Positions 33,101 to 44,977 of a stretch of DNA of 64,000 nucleotides are shown piece after piece. Position 1 is the first letter of the stretch. Every line of letters begins with the position of its first letter. The notes beneath the pieces were generated by a model. That model saw only the letters and a program-made list of their open reading frames with translations, made no database searches and was not told where the DNA came from. The position numbers were made by a program, and so were the translations under genes. The DNA comes from Balanoglossus misakiensis (Eukaryota > Hemichordata), in the NCBI GenBank assembly GCA_040954595.2, contig CM082598.2, positions 7,626,001 through 7,690,000 on the forward strand, given 5' to 3'.

Positions 33101-36100
33101 TAGCCAGAAAAAACTTTTACTATATTTAGAAATATTGCTTCCATCACCTGGATGTGGTCAGAACACGTGATTGATATCAAAGAATATTTTGGGATGAAAA
33201 CCTGGTAGGAGGGTATACTCCTCAATGAATATCAACCAACACATCCACTTGATGTATTTGTAAATATGTGGAGTATGATGAAGACTTCCAATTAATTTCC
33301 TTCAATACAATGATTGTTCAAAATTGATCAACAATAACCACATCAAAGTCACAGCCCTTATTGCGAGGTTTACAATAGTTTTCTGCATACTATTGGGTCA
33401 TTGTCTGACAGATAATTCTGATTCATTGATTGACAAAGAAAGAAAGGAATGAAAATTGTTTCCACACCTGCCTGTATAACACCTGACCGGATAGAGGGAG
33501 CAGTTTTGATTCAAAGGACAATGACAAATTATATGGCATATGCTGCATAATGCAAAGGGGTCTCCTTTATGTTAGTCATGAAGGAGGAGCATGATAACAA
33601 TGTCACAAAAATTGAAATGTACTGTGAAATTTCCTTAAACAAACAAAAAAAACAAATGAATGAATACATGTTTCCATACTGATAGAGTTAATCTACATAA
33701 GTCAGGTTGGTATTTACCTTGTTTTGTATGGTCACATCAGCGTTGTGTTCCAATAACAATTTGACATGGCCTTCATCACAATCCCTTAATGCATAATGCA
33801 AAGGGGTGTCTCCATCCTGTAAGTAATGAAGGAGGAGCATGAGAACAAAAATTGAAATGTAATGTTAAATTTCCTTAAACAAACAAACAAACAATCAAAA
33901 CAAATAAATGAATAAATCTTTCCAAATTGATAGATTAACCTTAAGAAGTCAAGTTGGTATTTACAGACTGGACGATGTTGATCAAAGGGGAAATAAAACA
34001 GAAAATTGAGAGATGTGAAGATTTATGTAGTAACAGATCAAACATCTGTGCTAATCAAACTATGTTTATTTCCTATAAGAGGGCATCAGACTGTTTGCAG
34101 CACAAAGTAGCCAAGCTGTGCAGACTGGACGATGTCGATCAAAGGGGGAAATAAAAGAGAAATTTTAGAGATGTGAAGATTAATGTAGAAACAGATCAAA
34201 CATCTGTGCTAATCAAACTATGTTTATTTCCTATAAGAGGGCATCAGACTGTTTGCAGCACAAAGTAGCCAAGCTGTGCAGACTGGACGATGTCGATCAA
34301 AGGGGGAAATAAAAGAGAACTTTTATAGATGTGAAGATTAATGTGGAAACAGATCAAACATCTGTGCTAACCAAACTATGTTTATTTCCTGTAAGAGGGC
34401 ATCAGACTGTTCTCAGCACAAAGTATTCAAGCTGTGCAGACTGGACGCTGTCGATCAAAGGGGAAATAAACGAGAAATTTTAGAGATGTGAAGATTTATG
34501 TAGAAACAGATCAAACATCTGTGCTAACCAAACTATGTTTATTTCCTGTAAGAGGGCATCAGACTGTTCTCAGCACAAAGTAGTCAAGCTGTGCAGACTG
34601 GACGCTGTCGATCAAAGGGGAAATAAAAGAGAAATTGTGGAGATGTGAAGATTTATGTAGAAACAGATCAAACATCTGTGCTAACCAAACTATGTTTAAT
34701 TCCTGTAAGAGGGCATCAGACTGTTCTCAGCACAAAGTAGCCAAGCTGTGCAGACTGGATGGTGTCAATCAAAGGGGAAATTGAAGAGAAATTAGAGAGA
34801 TGTGAAGATTTATGTAGAAACAGATCAAACATCTGTGCTAACCAAACAATGTTTATTTCCTGTAGGAGGGCATCAGACTGTTCTCAGCACAAAGTAGCCA
34901 AGCTGTGCAGACTGGACGATGTTGATCAAAGGGGAAATAAAAGAGAAATTTGAGAGATGTGAAGATTTACGTAGAAACAGATCAAACATCTGTGCTAACC
35001 AAACTATGTTTAATTCCTGTAAGAGGGCATCAGACTGTTTGCAGCACAAAGTACTAAGCTGTGCAGACTGGACGCTGTCGATCAAAGGGGAAATAAAAGA
35101 GAAATTTTAGAGATGTGAAGATTTATGTAGAAACAGATCAAACATCTGTGCTAACCAAACTATGTTTATTTCCTGTAGGAGGGCATCAGACTGTTCTCAG
35201 CACAAAGTAGCCAAGCTGTGCAGACTAGACTGTGGTATCCGTCAACACATCAGACAGACCAAAATATCTGTCAAACTAAACGGATTTATTCACGAAACTC
35301 GCACACACAACACATGTGCTTAGCGCCTCATAAACGCTATACAAACGTAATACAACACACTGCGCATGCTCAAAGCTGCAGAGGAATGTGGGAGTGTCAG
35401 TACACTACATCCCTCCTTTCTTCAAACCTGAGATCTATCTCAATGCAAACAGATGCATAACAATTGAAGAGTCTCTAAATCTCAGACAATAAAATATCAT
35501 CAGTGTCCTCGGTAAAATGTCATGTGAAACAAACATCTGAACAGTGTTCTTTCATATTGTCCGATCCATACTGAAACACTAAAAATGAACAAAGTTTTGT
35601 TAAGCATGGATGACTGAAAAGTGAACCAAAACTCAGAAGTTCAACAAACAGTTTTCAAAACAGTTTTCAATGGGCACATCAGTTTGTGGTGAGTCCGCGG
35701 CTACCCATTGGACATAACAAAGTCTTCATATCGCTGGGGCATCCTGGTGACTCTCACTGGTCTGGAGCTGCTAGCTTGCCTGGCTGGACTGTTGACAACT
35801 TCTCCTGGCTGTTCTGATGGCTGCGGGTCGGCATTCAGCTCTCTATCCACACTGATACATCCATCTTGTTCACTTCCATCATCTTTCTGTTTGTACTTCT
35901 TAAGAAATGTGACGTTTCTTCTGTACTCGGATCCTCCTTTTCCTTGTATGGTTACTTCTGCTCCTTCTTTCTTCACCACCTTGTACGTGCTCGGCTCGAA
36001 GTTAGGTGACATCTTGTTGGCTTTGGTGTTTTCCAACAACAGTTTGTCACCAACTCCTATTTGACTGTCTGTTGCTCGTCTCTTCGCATCTGCATATTCC

Positions 36101-39100
36101 TTTCCAATCAGCTTTCTGGACCGATCCCTGTCACGAATTACTTCGTCCTCAATGGATTGTTCTCTTCGCAGTTCTGGCAGTTTGGACTTCATTTCACGGC
36201 CAAACGTCAGGTAGTACGGCGTACATCCTGTAGTCACCTGAGGTGTTGATCGGTAAGCTGTCAGGAATTTTGACAGTTCAACACGCCAGTTCTTCTTCTA
36301 GATCTGCGCTATATGTAGTGCTTTCATCAATGACCAGTTCTGTCTCTTGACTTCACCATTTGCCTGTGACCACAAAGTTGTAGTCATTCTATGTTCAATT
36401 CCGTGTTCTTTGAGAAAGTTCTCAAATTCATCTGAGACAAGCTGTGGTCCGTTGTCTGTTCTCAGTGAACGTGGTACTCCGAATCGTGCGAATATAGGCA
36501 ACAGTGCTTCGATGATCTTCGCACTCGTTGTAGACTTCATCACTACCGCTTCATAGAATCTGCTGTAGTAGTCCACTACTACCAATATACTTTTGCCACA
36601 GGGTAGAGGACCTAACAGATCAGCGCTGCAGTCTTGCCAAGGACCACTGGGGGAGTCACTCGTGCCATAGGTTCAGGTGCTGAATATTCACCAACAACTT
36701 GACAACCGTGGCAAGATTTACAAATCTGCTCTGCGCTCTTGTCCATCTTGGGCGACCATACTTTCGTACGGAGTCGATTTTTCATTTTCACAATACCTTG
36801 GTGCCCTTCGTGCGCCAACTGTAGCACTTGCTGTCTCAGTGTCTGTGGGATCACAATTCTTGTGCCTCTGAGTAACAGCTCGCCATACGAACATAACTCG
36901 TCCTTCACATGAATGTAGCTGGGAATACTGCATTCCTGCGAGTTTCCTGTACGGATGCATTCTTTGACATGGTTCAGCTCAGGGTCATCCGCCGACGCCC
37001 TTTCTATCTCACGTGGTGTCAGAGCAACTGGAGTACTGTTCTCTGCAATCTGATGAACGATGTCGTACTTCTCGCCCATATCACGCTGTGTACTGGAGTT
37101 CAGTCGCGATAATGCATCAGCAATATTAGTCTTACCGGGTCGGTAGACTACTGTGAAATCATAGGCTTGCAGGCGCAACACCCATCTCTCTACACGTGCA
37201 GACGGTTCGGACTTTCTTGTGTATATATATTCCAACGGCTTGTGATAAGTTTCGAGTTCAAACTGTCTACCAAATATATAGAGGTTGAACCGCTTACAGG
37301 ACCAAACAAGAGTTTCTATTTCGGTCTGGCTATACCGCTGCTCAACATCTGAAAGTCTTCGGGAAGCATACGAAATTGCTCGCCACTCACCATCCTGCAA
37401 CTGCATCAATACTGCTCCCAGAGCAAATGGGGAGGCATCTGCTACAATCCTCGTCTGGCAGTCTACTCTGAAATATCCCAGTGTGTCAGCTTGGGTGATC
37501 AGCTTCTTCAGCTTCTCAAATGCTGTCTGGTGGTCGTCGCCCCATACAAACTGAACATCTTTCCTAATAAGTCTCTGAATAGGTTCTGCCACTGTCGATA
37601 GGTGTGGCATAAACTTCGCCACAAACTGAACTAGACCCATGAAAGATCTCGCTTCTGCTGCATTCTTTGGCGGCTCTGCGTCCTGTATTGCTGCAACTTT
37701 CTCTTCACTTGGCTCAATTCCTCGCTGGGTAACTTGATGACCAAAGAAAGTTAGCCTGGAAAGTCGAAATTGACACTTTTTGCATTCAGCGTCAATCTCA
37801 CTTATCTGAGTCGATCCAACACTGCTCTCAGTCTTTTGTCGTGTTCCTCAAGACCATCACCGTGCACTATCAGATCATCTGCGATGTTGTTTACCCCTTC
37901 ACATCCTCGAAGGACATCTTTGATGATTTTCTGGTATTTCTCCGGTGCAGAGGAAAGACCAAACATTAGCCTGGTATACCTATACAGGCCTCGATGTGTT
38001 GCAAATGTTGTGATGTGTCGACTCTCATCGCTCAGTTGGATTTGATGGAAACCCCATTTCAGATCCAAACACGAAATACTGTTCTGCCTTTCAGATCATG
38101 CAACAATTCTTCCACTATAGGAATAGGCTGGCGTTCTCTGACAATCGCCTCATTGGCACGTCTCATATCAACACAGATACGTACGTCACCATCTGCTTTT
38201 GGTATCACCACCAGTGGGGAAACCCATCCCGTCGGTCCCTCTGGTACTTCCTCAATGAAACCAATTTCCAACAGTTCATCCATTTTTTTCATCTACTTTC
38301 TCTCTCAGGCCGTAGGGGACTCTTCTCACGGGCTGTGCAACTGGCTTTACCGACTCATCTATGTTTAACTTCAACTCATAGTCTTTCAGAAGACCCATGC
38401 CGCTCAGCACATCTCCATAATCTTCCCGTATGTCACTGCCTGAATTTCCACCAACATTCAAGTTATGTGTATCAACTTGATCTGGCCCAACACGAATTAG
38501 ATTCACCGTCTCAGCTGTCTCTTTACACAGAAAACTTTTCCCTTTGCCCTCGATGACAATATAAAGTCTGCTCGGCATGATGTTCCATTCGGTGTCACTA
38601 TATCAGCTGTAACAGTACCTAAAGTTGGTAATGGCTTCGTGCTGCCATATGCATACAGCACTTTTGTGTCCCTGCGTGATGTACACTAGATACTTTTAGA
38701 CTTCAACCATTCCCAGGTCGGCTGGCTGATCAAGTTACATGTCGCCCCAGAGTCTATCAGGACATCAGGTAAGTCTACTCCACCCACCTGTAGTGTGACG
38801 TTACCGTTGTGACCGCATGCAACATCTTTGACAGTGAAAGCATAATGATGGTGTGCATATTCACCTGGCATATCATTCTGTGGCTTGGCAGAATAACTCA
38901 CATCAACGTAGTTTGTACTTGCACTGTTTTCTGTCTTGCTTTTCTGGCTAGACTTCACTTTACCCCTGCCCATCTGTTTTTGTTGATGTTGTTTACCAGG
39001 AAGCAGCCTTGGACATCTCACCTTGAAATGACCACCTTCATAACTGGAAGCGTTAAAATGCGGGTTGCGGTCTGCGGGTTGCGGGCCGCGGGTTGCCGAT

Positions 39101-42100
39101 TGCGGGTCGTAAAATATGGTTGTGTTTTGATAATGAAAGAATAATAATATTATAATGTCAACAGAAACGATCAAATGATTGCTTCCCAGAAGTTAAATTT
39201 ACACAATTTGCGCCATAACTCCAGCAGCGGACTTTGACCCTCACACTCACTACTTTGTGCGAGGTCTCATTAGCATAATCCCAGTCACTTCCAGCGGGTA
39301 GTACTCACTGAAATACGTAAACAGTTCGTGAGTTTTTCACGAAAGGAGTTTTGGGACCAGAAATAATCAGAGTTCAGGCTTGTATAGGTCGTTTTATTGA
39401 ATTACGCTCACTTTGCTTTCTGTTGCCGTTCAAATGTTCCTACACGAGTCGGGTCGTTGCAACTACACGATTAGAATGGGGTTGGCCCGCAGCTAGCTGT
39501 CCATGGGAGTAATGAGCCCCTGCATGGGAACCATGTCGATCCGAACATAGCAGCATTATATCAGATCATTTCACAACCACAACGTGACACAGAGATGCAT
39601 TCGATCTTCGCTGCGATTTTTATTCTGATTTTTATTTATTGTCAACCCGCAGCCCGCACATTAATCACTTTCCTTCATCACACAATCTGCACTTTTGGCC
39701 TCTCGCTGGGCACTTCTCATCTCTTGCAAAGTGTCCTGTACGTCCACATTTGTAGCAACATTTCTTACTGCTGTGTGGTTTCCGGTTACCAGACTGTACA
39801 CTGCTTTTACTATTACCACCAATAGCATTGACATGACCATGGGTTTTGCTTTCACCAATCATTGTTTTCATCTGACAGTCAACAGCTTCTTGTGCTCGGG
39901 CAATCAGTGTCACATTGCCTTCTTTTACAAGGAATTCACGGCGTAAATTCGGAGAATAGCACTTATCTATCAGTTGATCTCTGATGCAATCGTCTTTCTT
40001 TGCACTAAAATCACACGTTGCTGCTCGCTGTCTTAGCTTGCGCACGAACTGATCAATGGTGTCATCGCTAGACTGGCTGATTTGTCTGAACAAATGTCTC
40101 TCTAAGGGTACGTTCGCTTTCGGTATAAAGTATTCGTCAAGTACCTTCATCGTGTCCTTATAATTGTTTTTCACGTCCTCGCCCACGAGCGTGTAGTACA
40201 CGTCTTGTACACCGAGTCCGGCTGTGTGCAACAGGAGTGCTTGCTTCTGTACGTCAGCTGTCACACCCTTCCCTATCAAGTACAGTTCAAAAGCTCGTTT
40301 CCACTTTCCATCGCTGAGAAGCAGAATTGGGATCGTCGCTGACGTCAAACGGTTGGAGACTGCGGATTTGCGTCGACAAAGGAACCACATTTCCAGCACC
40401 TATACCGGCGTTTTCAGCTTGCGACATCACAGCAACTGAAATTGGGTGTACTCACAGAGAGAAAAATTGGCTTCTTTACGGACTTTCGGGACGATAATCT
40501 CCTTCCTAACAGCCGTTATCCTCGTCGCCAGATGTGGTATCCGTTAACACATCAGACAGACCAAAATCTCTGTCAAACTAAACGGATTTATTCACGAAAC
40601 TCGCACACACAACACATATGTGCTTAGCGCCTCATAAACGCTATACAAAACGTAATACAACACACTGCACATGCTCAAAGCTGCAGAGGACTGTGGGAGT
40701 GTCAGTACACTACAACTCGGGTCAAAGGTCAACAGTGTTCAGGATACTACAATACTTTAAATGTGTCAACTGCTCAATCTAATATTCATTTCTTTTTAAC
40801 AACAAGAAATGAATATTCACAAACTCCTAGCAGAAAAAGAAAGATCGAATCGACTCTAATCTTTTTATATGATTTCCATCTGACTGTTAATAAAAGAATC
40901 ATCCAAAATTTCCACTGTTTTTATGAAGTTGTAAGTACACGTGTAACCATGTTATCCATAATGAAGTAATAAGTCAGTTAACGTACCCCATCCTTCGCGT
41001 TGACATCTGCACCATGGCTAATCAACACCCTTACAGCATCCAATCGACCTTCCCTGGACGCTGCATGCAATGCTGTCCAACCATACTGGAATGAAGACGT
41101 TTAGAGTTGGAATATAAATGACATCACAAATCTGATACTTGAAATGTGTGTCAACTGCTTGGTCTTTTGATGAAGAAACTCTAGGAATTTCATCACAATG
41201 AGCTTCAGTCACTCTTGTAATTATGTTTTTGATTTAAGATGGTGTGCTATTTCAGTAATAGACTGAGATCGATTTGAAACTGATAGATCATAATAATGGT
41301 ATTTTTTTCTGAGGTTGAGTGACAATTCTCTATGACCGAAATACATGTATACAGTAAAACCTGTCTAAACCGAACACCAAAGGGACAGAAGAAATTGTTC
41401 AGTTTACAGACATTTCCGGTTTGTAAAGGTTCTTTTAACACATGGTTCTATGTCAAAGGGACAGGAAAATGTGTAATTCATTACAGACAGTTTTCCATAT
41501 AAGACATTTCGACCGTTTTTACTGCATGTGGTTGAACCACATTGAACAAAACTGTAGACTGATACCATAATCATGCTGGGTAAAACTGGAATTATTGATG
41601 AAAACGTCTGTGCTGAATTGAGATTATTTATATTTGTGGGCAAGTTTAGGTCTGTTTTTGCACAATCTAAATGTTATGTTTCGATATCACTTGGGGAGTG
41701 TGTGGTATTTTGGGAGTTCATAGATATCTAGTTGATTCAGTATTATTGTTGTGTGAAAAGCCAGTCAATCATATGGCGTTCACACAGTGACTATTGAAAT
41801 GTTTCTGAAACGTATCTGCTCAAATTCTGGCATAAAATATTACATGTGAACAGTTAAAGTGGTCCTAGAACGTTTCAGATTTGAGACGGTTTTGGCTGGC
41901 CACACCTGTGGTGTAAAGGATTAACATCTCTCCACAACACATTGTCTATGTGGCGATCTAGTTCCAGGGTCTATGCTTTAACTTTGTGTGTGTGTGAGTG
42001 TGTGTGTGTATGTGTGTGTGTATGTTTGTTTATGTGTGTGTGTGAGAGAGAGAGAGAGAGAGTTTGTGCTTGCGTGAGGACACAAACCAGCACAAAATAT

Positions 42101-42833
42101 TCATCATATGTGATTACAAATGACATACAGTGTCTCTGAAATGTTTCTAGTCTCACCCAGTGTGACAATGGTGTCAGTCTACAGTATTTCTTTTGTTCAA
42201 TGTGGTTCAGCTAGTGCTATTACAGTAACAGCATCAGGGGTGCTATAGAAAGCGGTGTGGCAAACTGCATTGATGTATTTGCAAACAGGAAAGTGTGATG
42301 GACCTTAAAAAATGCCCCAGTTGAGAATTAATTCCTGCCACAGAGAACATGAAATGCCATAGTTGACACCTTAAAAGACCTAGAAAATATTGGTTGAGGG
42401 CGCATTCAACATGGTGCAAACTGTTTGCAGCAGACATCTCAGTGTCTGTAAGTTTATCTTTCGTGGAAGAATTGACATTAGGAATATCTTGTTTGCATCA
42501 AGAATCCACTTTATTTCAACAAAATTTGTTGTTTTTAAAAGATATTTCTATAATTAAACGTTTTTACTTACAAGAAACCCGACTGTCTTAAGTTATTTTG
42601 TTGCACGTAATTGAAATACAGTTTCACGCAAAAATTTTTAAGCTCTCGTGTGCACTGCATGTGAAAAATGATATATCAAACGCTAGCCCTGAGCGATGAC
42701 TCTGCATCAAACATTGGTCAATACGAACACTTACCCATCCTAGGAAGTTAACCCTTGCATTGACATCATATCCATTAGCTATCCGCGACTGAATCTCTGC
42801 AATTGTACCAGCCGCTGCGGCATAGATTAGATC
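25873..42833 (-). CDS. Ankyrin-ROC-COR-Death protein (DAPK1-like ROCO), partial
   Basis: Eleven minus-strand exons join in consistent phase: 42833-42735, 41085-40987, 33816-33718, 32531-32421, 31983-31924, 31203-31075, 30631-30347, 30040-29914, 29139-28991, 28339-28160, 27132-25873. They give about 865 residues. Order: three single-repeat ankyrin exons of 33 codons each, a linker, a ROC GTPase, a COR domain and a Death domain. GTPase motifs are GYGGNGKTT (P loop), WDFAGQ (G3) and IGSKAD in the G4 position. This is the layout of DAPK1 without its kinase. Such proteins act in cell death and stress signalling in the cytosol. No kinase exon or start codon was found upstream to 64 kb, so the 5-prime end is either missing or in unrecognised exons. 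The 33.8-41.0 kb intron hosts a tandem array and a gypsy element. Confidence 0.85.
27133..28159. other. ROCO intron, no other feature
   Basis: Unique AT-rich DNA. Confidence 0.4.
28160..28339 (-). CDS. ROCO gene exon: start of COR domain
   Basis: 60 codons between TTACAG and GTAAGT, ending KKATRYLHYLGE, the usual lead-in to the COR hallmark in the next exon. Confidence 0.8.
28500..28760. repeat. Dispersed repeat, inverted partner at 41740-41945
   Basis: Sequence around GTTTCAGAAACG and GAGGTGTTAATCC recurs inverted and diverged at 41740-41945, inside another intron of the same gene. Probably an old MITE pair. Confidence 0.45.
28991..30040 (-). CDS. ROCO gene exons: end of ROC domain
   Basis: Two exons, 30040-29914 (127 bases) and 29139-28991 (149 bases), sum to a multiple of three. 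The first carries WLAFLKAIIPQDM and KVILIGSKADLL, the guanine-specificity segment. SKAD replaces the commoner NKxD/THxD, as in other ROCO proteins. Confidence 0.8.
30347..30631 (-). CDS. ROCO gene exon: ROC GTPase switch region
   Basis: 95 codons. TPGIDVATLSIPKIGKFSVW followed by DFAGQTEYYVTHNMFL gives the G2/G3 region. AVVLLVFKMAD forms the following beta strand. Confidence 0.85.
31075..31203 (-). CDS. ROCO gene exon: P-loop
   Basis: 43 codons containing TKIVLAGYGGNGKTTL, a canonical Walker A loop. Confidence 0.85.
31441..31560. repeat. Diverged copy of the 14.8-15.5 kb repeat
   Basis: Shares the AGCTGCCAAATTT block and the following GATAG...GTACT pattern with the tandem pair at 14778-15563. 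Confidence 0.55.
31924..32531 (-). CDS. ROCO gene exons: linker between ankyrin and ROC
   Basis: Exon 32531-32421 (37 codons, GVTPCKEAGRNIHRVAGINI) and exon 31983-31924 (20 codons, VINSVYDRDVKRDLINHH). The first has a GC donor (CAG|GCAAGT) instead of GT. Confidence 0.7.
33540..33963. repeat. Duplicated ankyrin exon flank
   Basis: The intron segment 33560-33717 and the segment 33803-33963 on the other side of ankyrin exon 3 are homologous (GAAGGAGGAGCATGA... to GGTTGGTATTTAC). About 25 bases of the exon edge survive in the outer copy. This is a decayed exon duplication. Confidence 0.7.
33718..33816 (-). CDS. ROCO gene ankyrin exon 3
   Basis: 33 codons, DGDTPLHYALRD, then GHVKLLLEHNADVT: one ankyrin repeat. 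A short decayed copy of its 5-prime edge and flanking intron lies at about 33540-33717. Confidence 0.85.
33964..35230. repeat. 157-bp tandem array, eight units
   Basis: Units start CAGACTGGACGATGT at 33964, 34121, 34279, 34437, 34594, 34751, 34908 and 35064. A ninth begins at 35221 and is cut after ten bases by the gypsy LTR. Unit length is 156-158 bp with a few percent divergence. Chance open frames cross several units. Located in a ROCO intron. Confidence 0.93.
35231..35409 (-). repeat. Gypsy 3-prime LTR
   Basis: 179 bp, matching 40533-40714 with several substitutions and small indels. Confidence 0.92.
35701..39041 (-). pseudogene. Gypsy pol: protease, RT, RNase H, integrase, broken
   Basis: The protease has LIDSGATCNLIS, then an in-frame TAG near 38686. 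RT pieces include PLVVIPKADGDVRICVDMRR, MDLKWGFHQIQL, FGLSSAPEKYQ and the active-site segment NIADDLIVHG, where the usual YxDD is IADD. RNase H has IVADASPFALGAVLMQ and RYSQTEIE. The integrase zinc domain (AHEGHQG, CKSCHGCQ), core (VVVDYYSRF, RTDNGPQLV, ANGEVKRQN) and tail (LTFGREMKSKLPEL) are present. At least four frame breaks separate these. Fragment similarity is to the K02A2.6-type animal gypsy polyproteins. Confidence 0.9.
39042..39671. mobile_element. 630-bp DNA insertion in gag, 7-bp target duplication
   Basis: Flanked by CCTTCAT (39035-39041, 39672-39678). Imperfect inverted ends share an AATG(C/T)GCGGG(T/C)TGCGG pattern with GCGGGTTGC repeats. No ORF. Superfamily not clear: 7 bp, or 8 bp with one mismatch, would fit hAT-like elements but the termini do not look typical. 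Confidence 0.75.
39672..40427 (-). pseudogene. Gypsy gag with zinc knuckle, broken
   Basis: The likely start is the ATG at 40427 (MSQAENAGIGAGNVVPLSTQ), with a frameshift near 40296. Then comes a capsid-like helical segment ending RREFLVKEGNVTLIARAQEA, and a zinc knuckle CYKCGRTGHFARDEKC. A second knuckle begins CRLCDE and is interrupted by the 630-bp insertion. Its remainder (GGHFKVRCP) resumes at 39036. Confidence 0.85.
40533..40714 (-). repeat. Gypsy 5-prime LTR
   Basis: 182 bp. Followed on the minus strand by the PBS-like site. Confidence 0.92.
40987..41085 (-). CDS. ROCO gene ankyrin exon 2
   Basis: 33 codons, YGWTALHAASREGRLDAVRV, ending SHGADVNAKDG: a consensus ankyrin repeat flanked by TCCAG and GTACGT. 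Confidence 0.88.
41986..42063. repeat. TG and GA microsatellite
   Basis: (TG)n with interruptions followed by (GA)n. Confidence 0.9.
42735..42833 (-). CDS. ROCO gene ankyrin exon 1 (most 5-prime seen)
   Basis: 33 codons, DLIYAAAAGTIAEIQSRIAN, ending NARVNFLGW, a capping-type ankyrin repeat flanked by TTACAG and GTAAGT. No exon upstream of it was recognised. Confidence 0.8.
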
Positions 42834-44977
42834 CTGTAACATTCAACAAGCAAAACTTCTTTCATCAAAATATTCTCAAAATGCAATCATAAACAACAGT
42901 AATATAAAAGGAAAACATTGAAATCTTCATTAATGAAAATTTATGAAGACAAAACATGATCATGTACGTCAATTTGAATACAAAATGATGACATCATGTT
43001 GTGAGAAAACAAAGACAACACAATCACTCTTCTCTAAGACAAAACAGCAAGATCTCCAAAGGGCAACAGGAAAAAAGAAATACAAAACCGGTGGTGGCAC
43101 TCTCAGGGAAAATAGACATTGCTTCTCCATAAAATTTCAAGACGCATATCATTTCCAGGAATTATCAATAACAAAAAGACACTTTGCAAAATATTAGTGT
43201 TTCATCTAGATGGGCGGATGGGGATTCACCCCATATTGATGTGTTGGCACCCCCTAGCAATTTAATTGTCAAAGGGGGACCAGTGTCCTTTTAAATGATG
43301 TCACACACATGTTGAGGATATTACAGTCCCCCCTATGACAGAGTGGAATCCCCCTCAAATATTTTGGCAAAACCCTTACGAAAAAATATTTTTGCTGGGA
43401 GGTGGTTATGAGTTTGCTGCCAATACCCAGCAGGCATATAGTTTGCAGATTGGCTGATAAGAGGGTTTGCAGAAGTTTGCAGGATTCTGCAAACTCAATG
43501 CAAAGTGAACAATCCCCAAACATGTTGTGCAGAGAATTCACAGCAAATCAAACTTGTGCAGTGAATTTACAGCAAATAAAAACTGTTGCTGTGAAGTCAC
43601 TGCAACTTGTTAATTGTCAGAATGAGCTTGTGATTTCCAAGCAATCTATAGGTTAAAGGTCACAACTGCACTGTACAAAGAGATTGTCTGGGCCCAGTGT
43701 TAGTACCGGGTACATGGCTATGCTGTCCTATGGTCTCCAGCCACACATTCAGCAAATGTGATCTACCATTGCTGACAATGAGGGGTGAGCAAAACAAGCA
43801 CATTGGATAATAGTTTTTTATAAATTAAATGTTGACCAGGTTAGATTTTTGGCTCTGATTCCAGGATAGACCAGCAAATTATTTGATATTTAACTATTCA
43901 AATTGAACTTGTGGATTAGTTACGAAAGTCACCAAGATGTCACAACCTTGTACAAGCTTGCTGCAAGGATGACACAACTTTGAAATGCTAGCTCTTAGCT
44001 TGTATAAAGGTTATACAAGCTTGGATAAGATTACGGCTTAAAATTACAAGCTTGAATATAGCTTGTGAACCACCCCAGACAAGCTTGTATAATACAAACT
44101 TGCAAACTTGAGGACTGCAGGTTCTAAAAAAACTTCGGTTCCATGCATAGTGTACATGGTCCAGTGTGATTTAGATATATAGACATTCTAAACACTGGTC
44201 CGGGGCCAGGCAAGGTGGCTAGTTATACTTTGCGAAACAACGAAACAGCGAAACAGTGAGACGACGAAACCATTATTAAAATAGGGGCCAGTCATCAAGA
44301 CGGTGGCGTATGATTTTTTTAAAAGTTTCCAAATTAAAACGTAAGCGAGCTAAGAAAACTACAAGTCAGATAAATTGTTTTCTCGGAAATTCAACATTAG
44401 AATCAAATTTGGCGTTGGAAACAAACGGCGGGTCGCCAGTTCCTGGTCTGCGGCCTGGTACTATGTAGTGGTAGAGTCGACGTCGTGTGCGCGCAAACGA
44501 TTCATGCCAAACTGCAAACGATTCATGCCAAACTGCTACATATACACAGTGAATATACGCGCGCGCACAACGAAACCACAAAAGATCGAAACCTCAAAAT
44601 GCGGCAGCAACTGACACTATTTCCTTAAATACCACAAGGCGGGGGAGGCATGAATTGTAATTAAGATAATAAAGAAATTTCGACAATGATACTGTGTTGT
44701 GTGAGTTACATGTGTTTCTATATATAACTACTACTCTTACTCCCCCATCAGTGTTTGACCCTCGAAAGCTTACGGACACTACTGCTTTGTTTCAACTAAT
44801 CCTTCGCCCTGATACTCGTACATTGACCTGTTGGGGCGGGATTCTTTTTCGGCGGACAATCGCTAGCGGGCGTATGCATCGCCTTGTCAACACGAACTGC
44901 GTCACCATATAGTTACGTCATTACGTCCGTTGCATGCTGTCAGTGTCGACGTCAGTGCAGAATTAGAAGAAACCACG
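42834..44977. other. No gene recognised between ROCO and zinc-finger gene
   Basis: Contains local short repeats: GCAGA/TTTGCAG motifs at 43440-43640, CAAGCTTG repeats at 43950-44110, and a duplicated CAAACGATTCATGCCAAACTG at 44494-44536 (broken here by one or two bases). The zinc-finger gene and the ROCO gene are divergent, so promoters of both may lie here. Confidence 0.4.

Larger units (their letters stand above)
35231..40714 (-). mobile_element. Ty3/gypsy LTR retrotransposon, degenerate
   Basis: Minus-strand element of 5484 bp with LTRs of 179 bp (35231-35409) and 182 bp (40533-40714), TG...CA ends on the coding strand. PBS-like TGGCGACGAGGATAACG lies next to the 5-prime LTR. Purine tract GAAGAAAGGAGGGA (35410-35423) lies next to the 3-prime LTR. 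Domains in order: gag with zinc knuckle, protease, RT, RNase H, integrase. All reading frames are broken, and a 630-bp insertion splits the second zinc knuckle. No target-site duplication was found: the left flank is the 157-bp array and the right flank is unrelated. Confidence 0.93.

Noticed and set aside
35701-40427. Active gypsy element or host-coopted gag
   Set aside because: A gag frameshift, several pol frame breaks, a changed RT active site and a 630-bp insertion show it is dead.
43269-43656. Overlapping ORFs on both strands
   Set aside because: Composition-driven, built from short CTGCAAA-type repeats.
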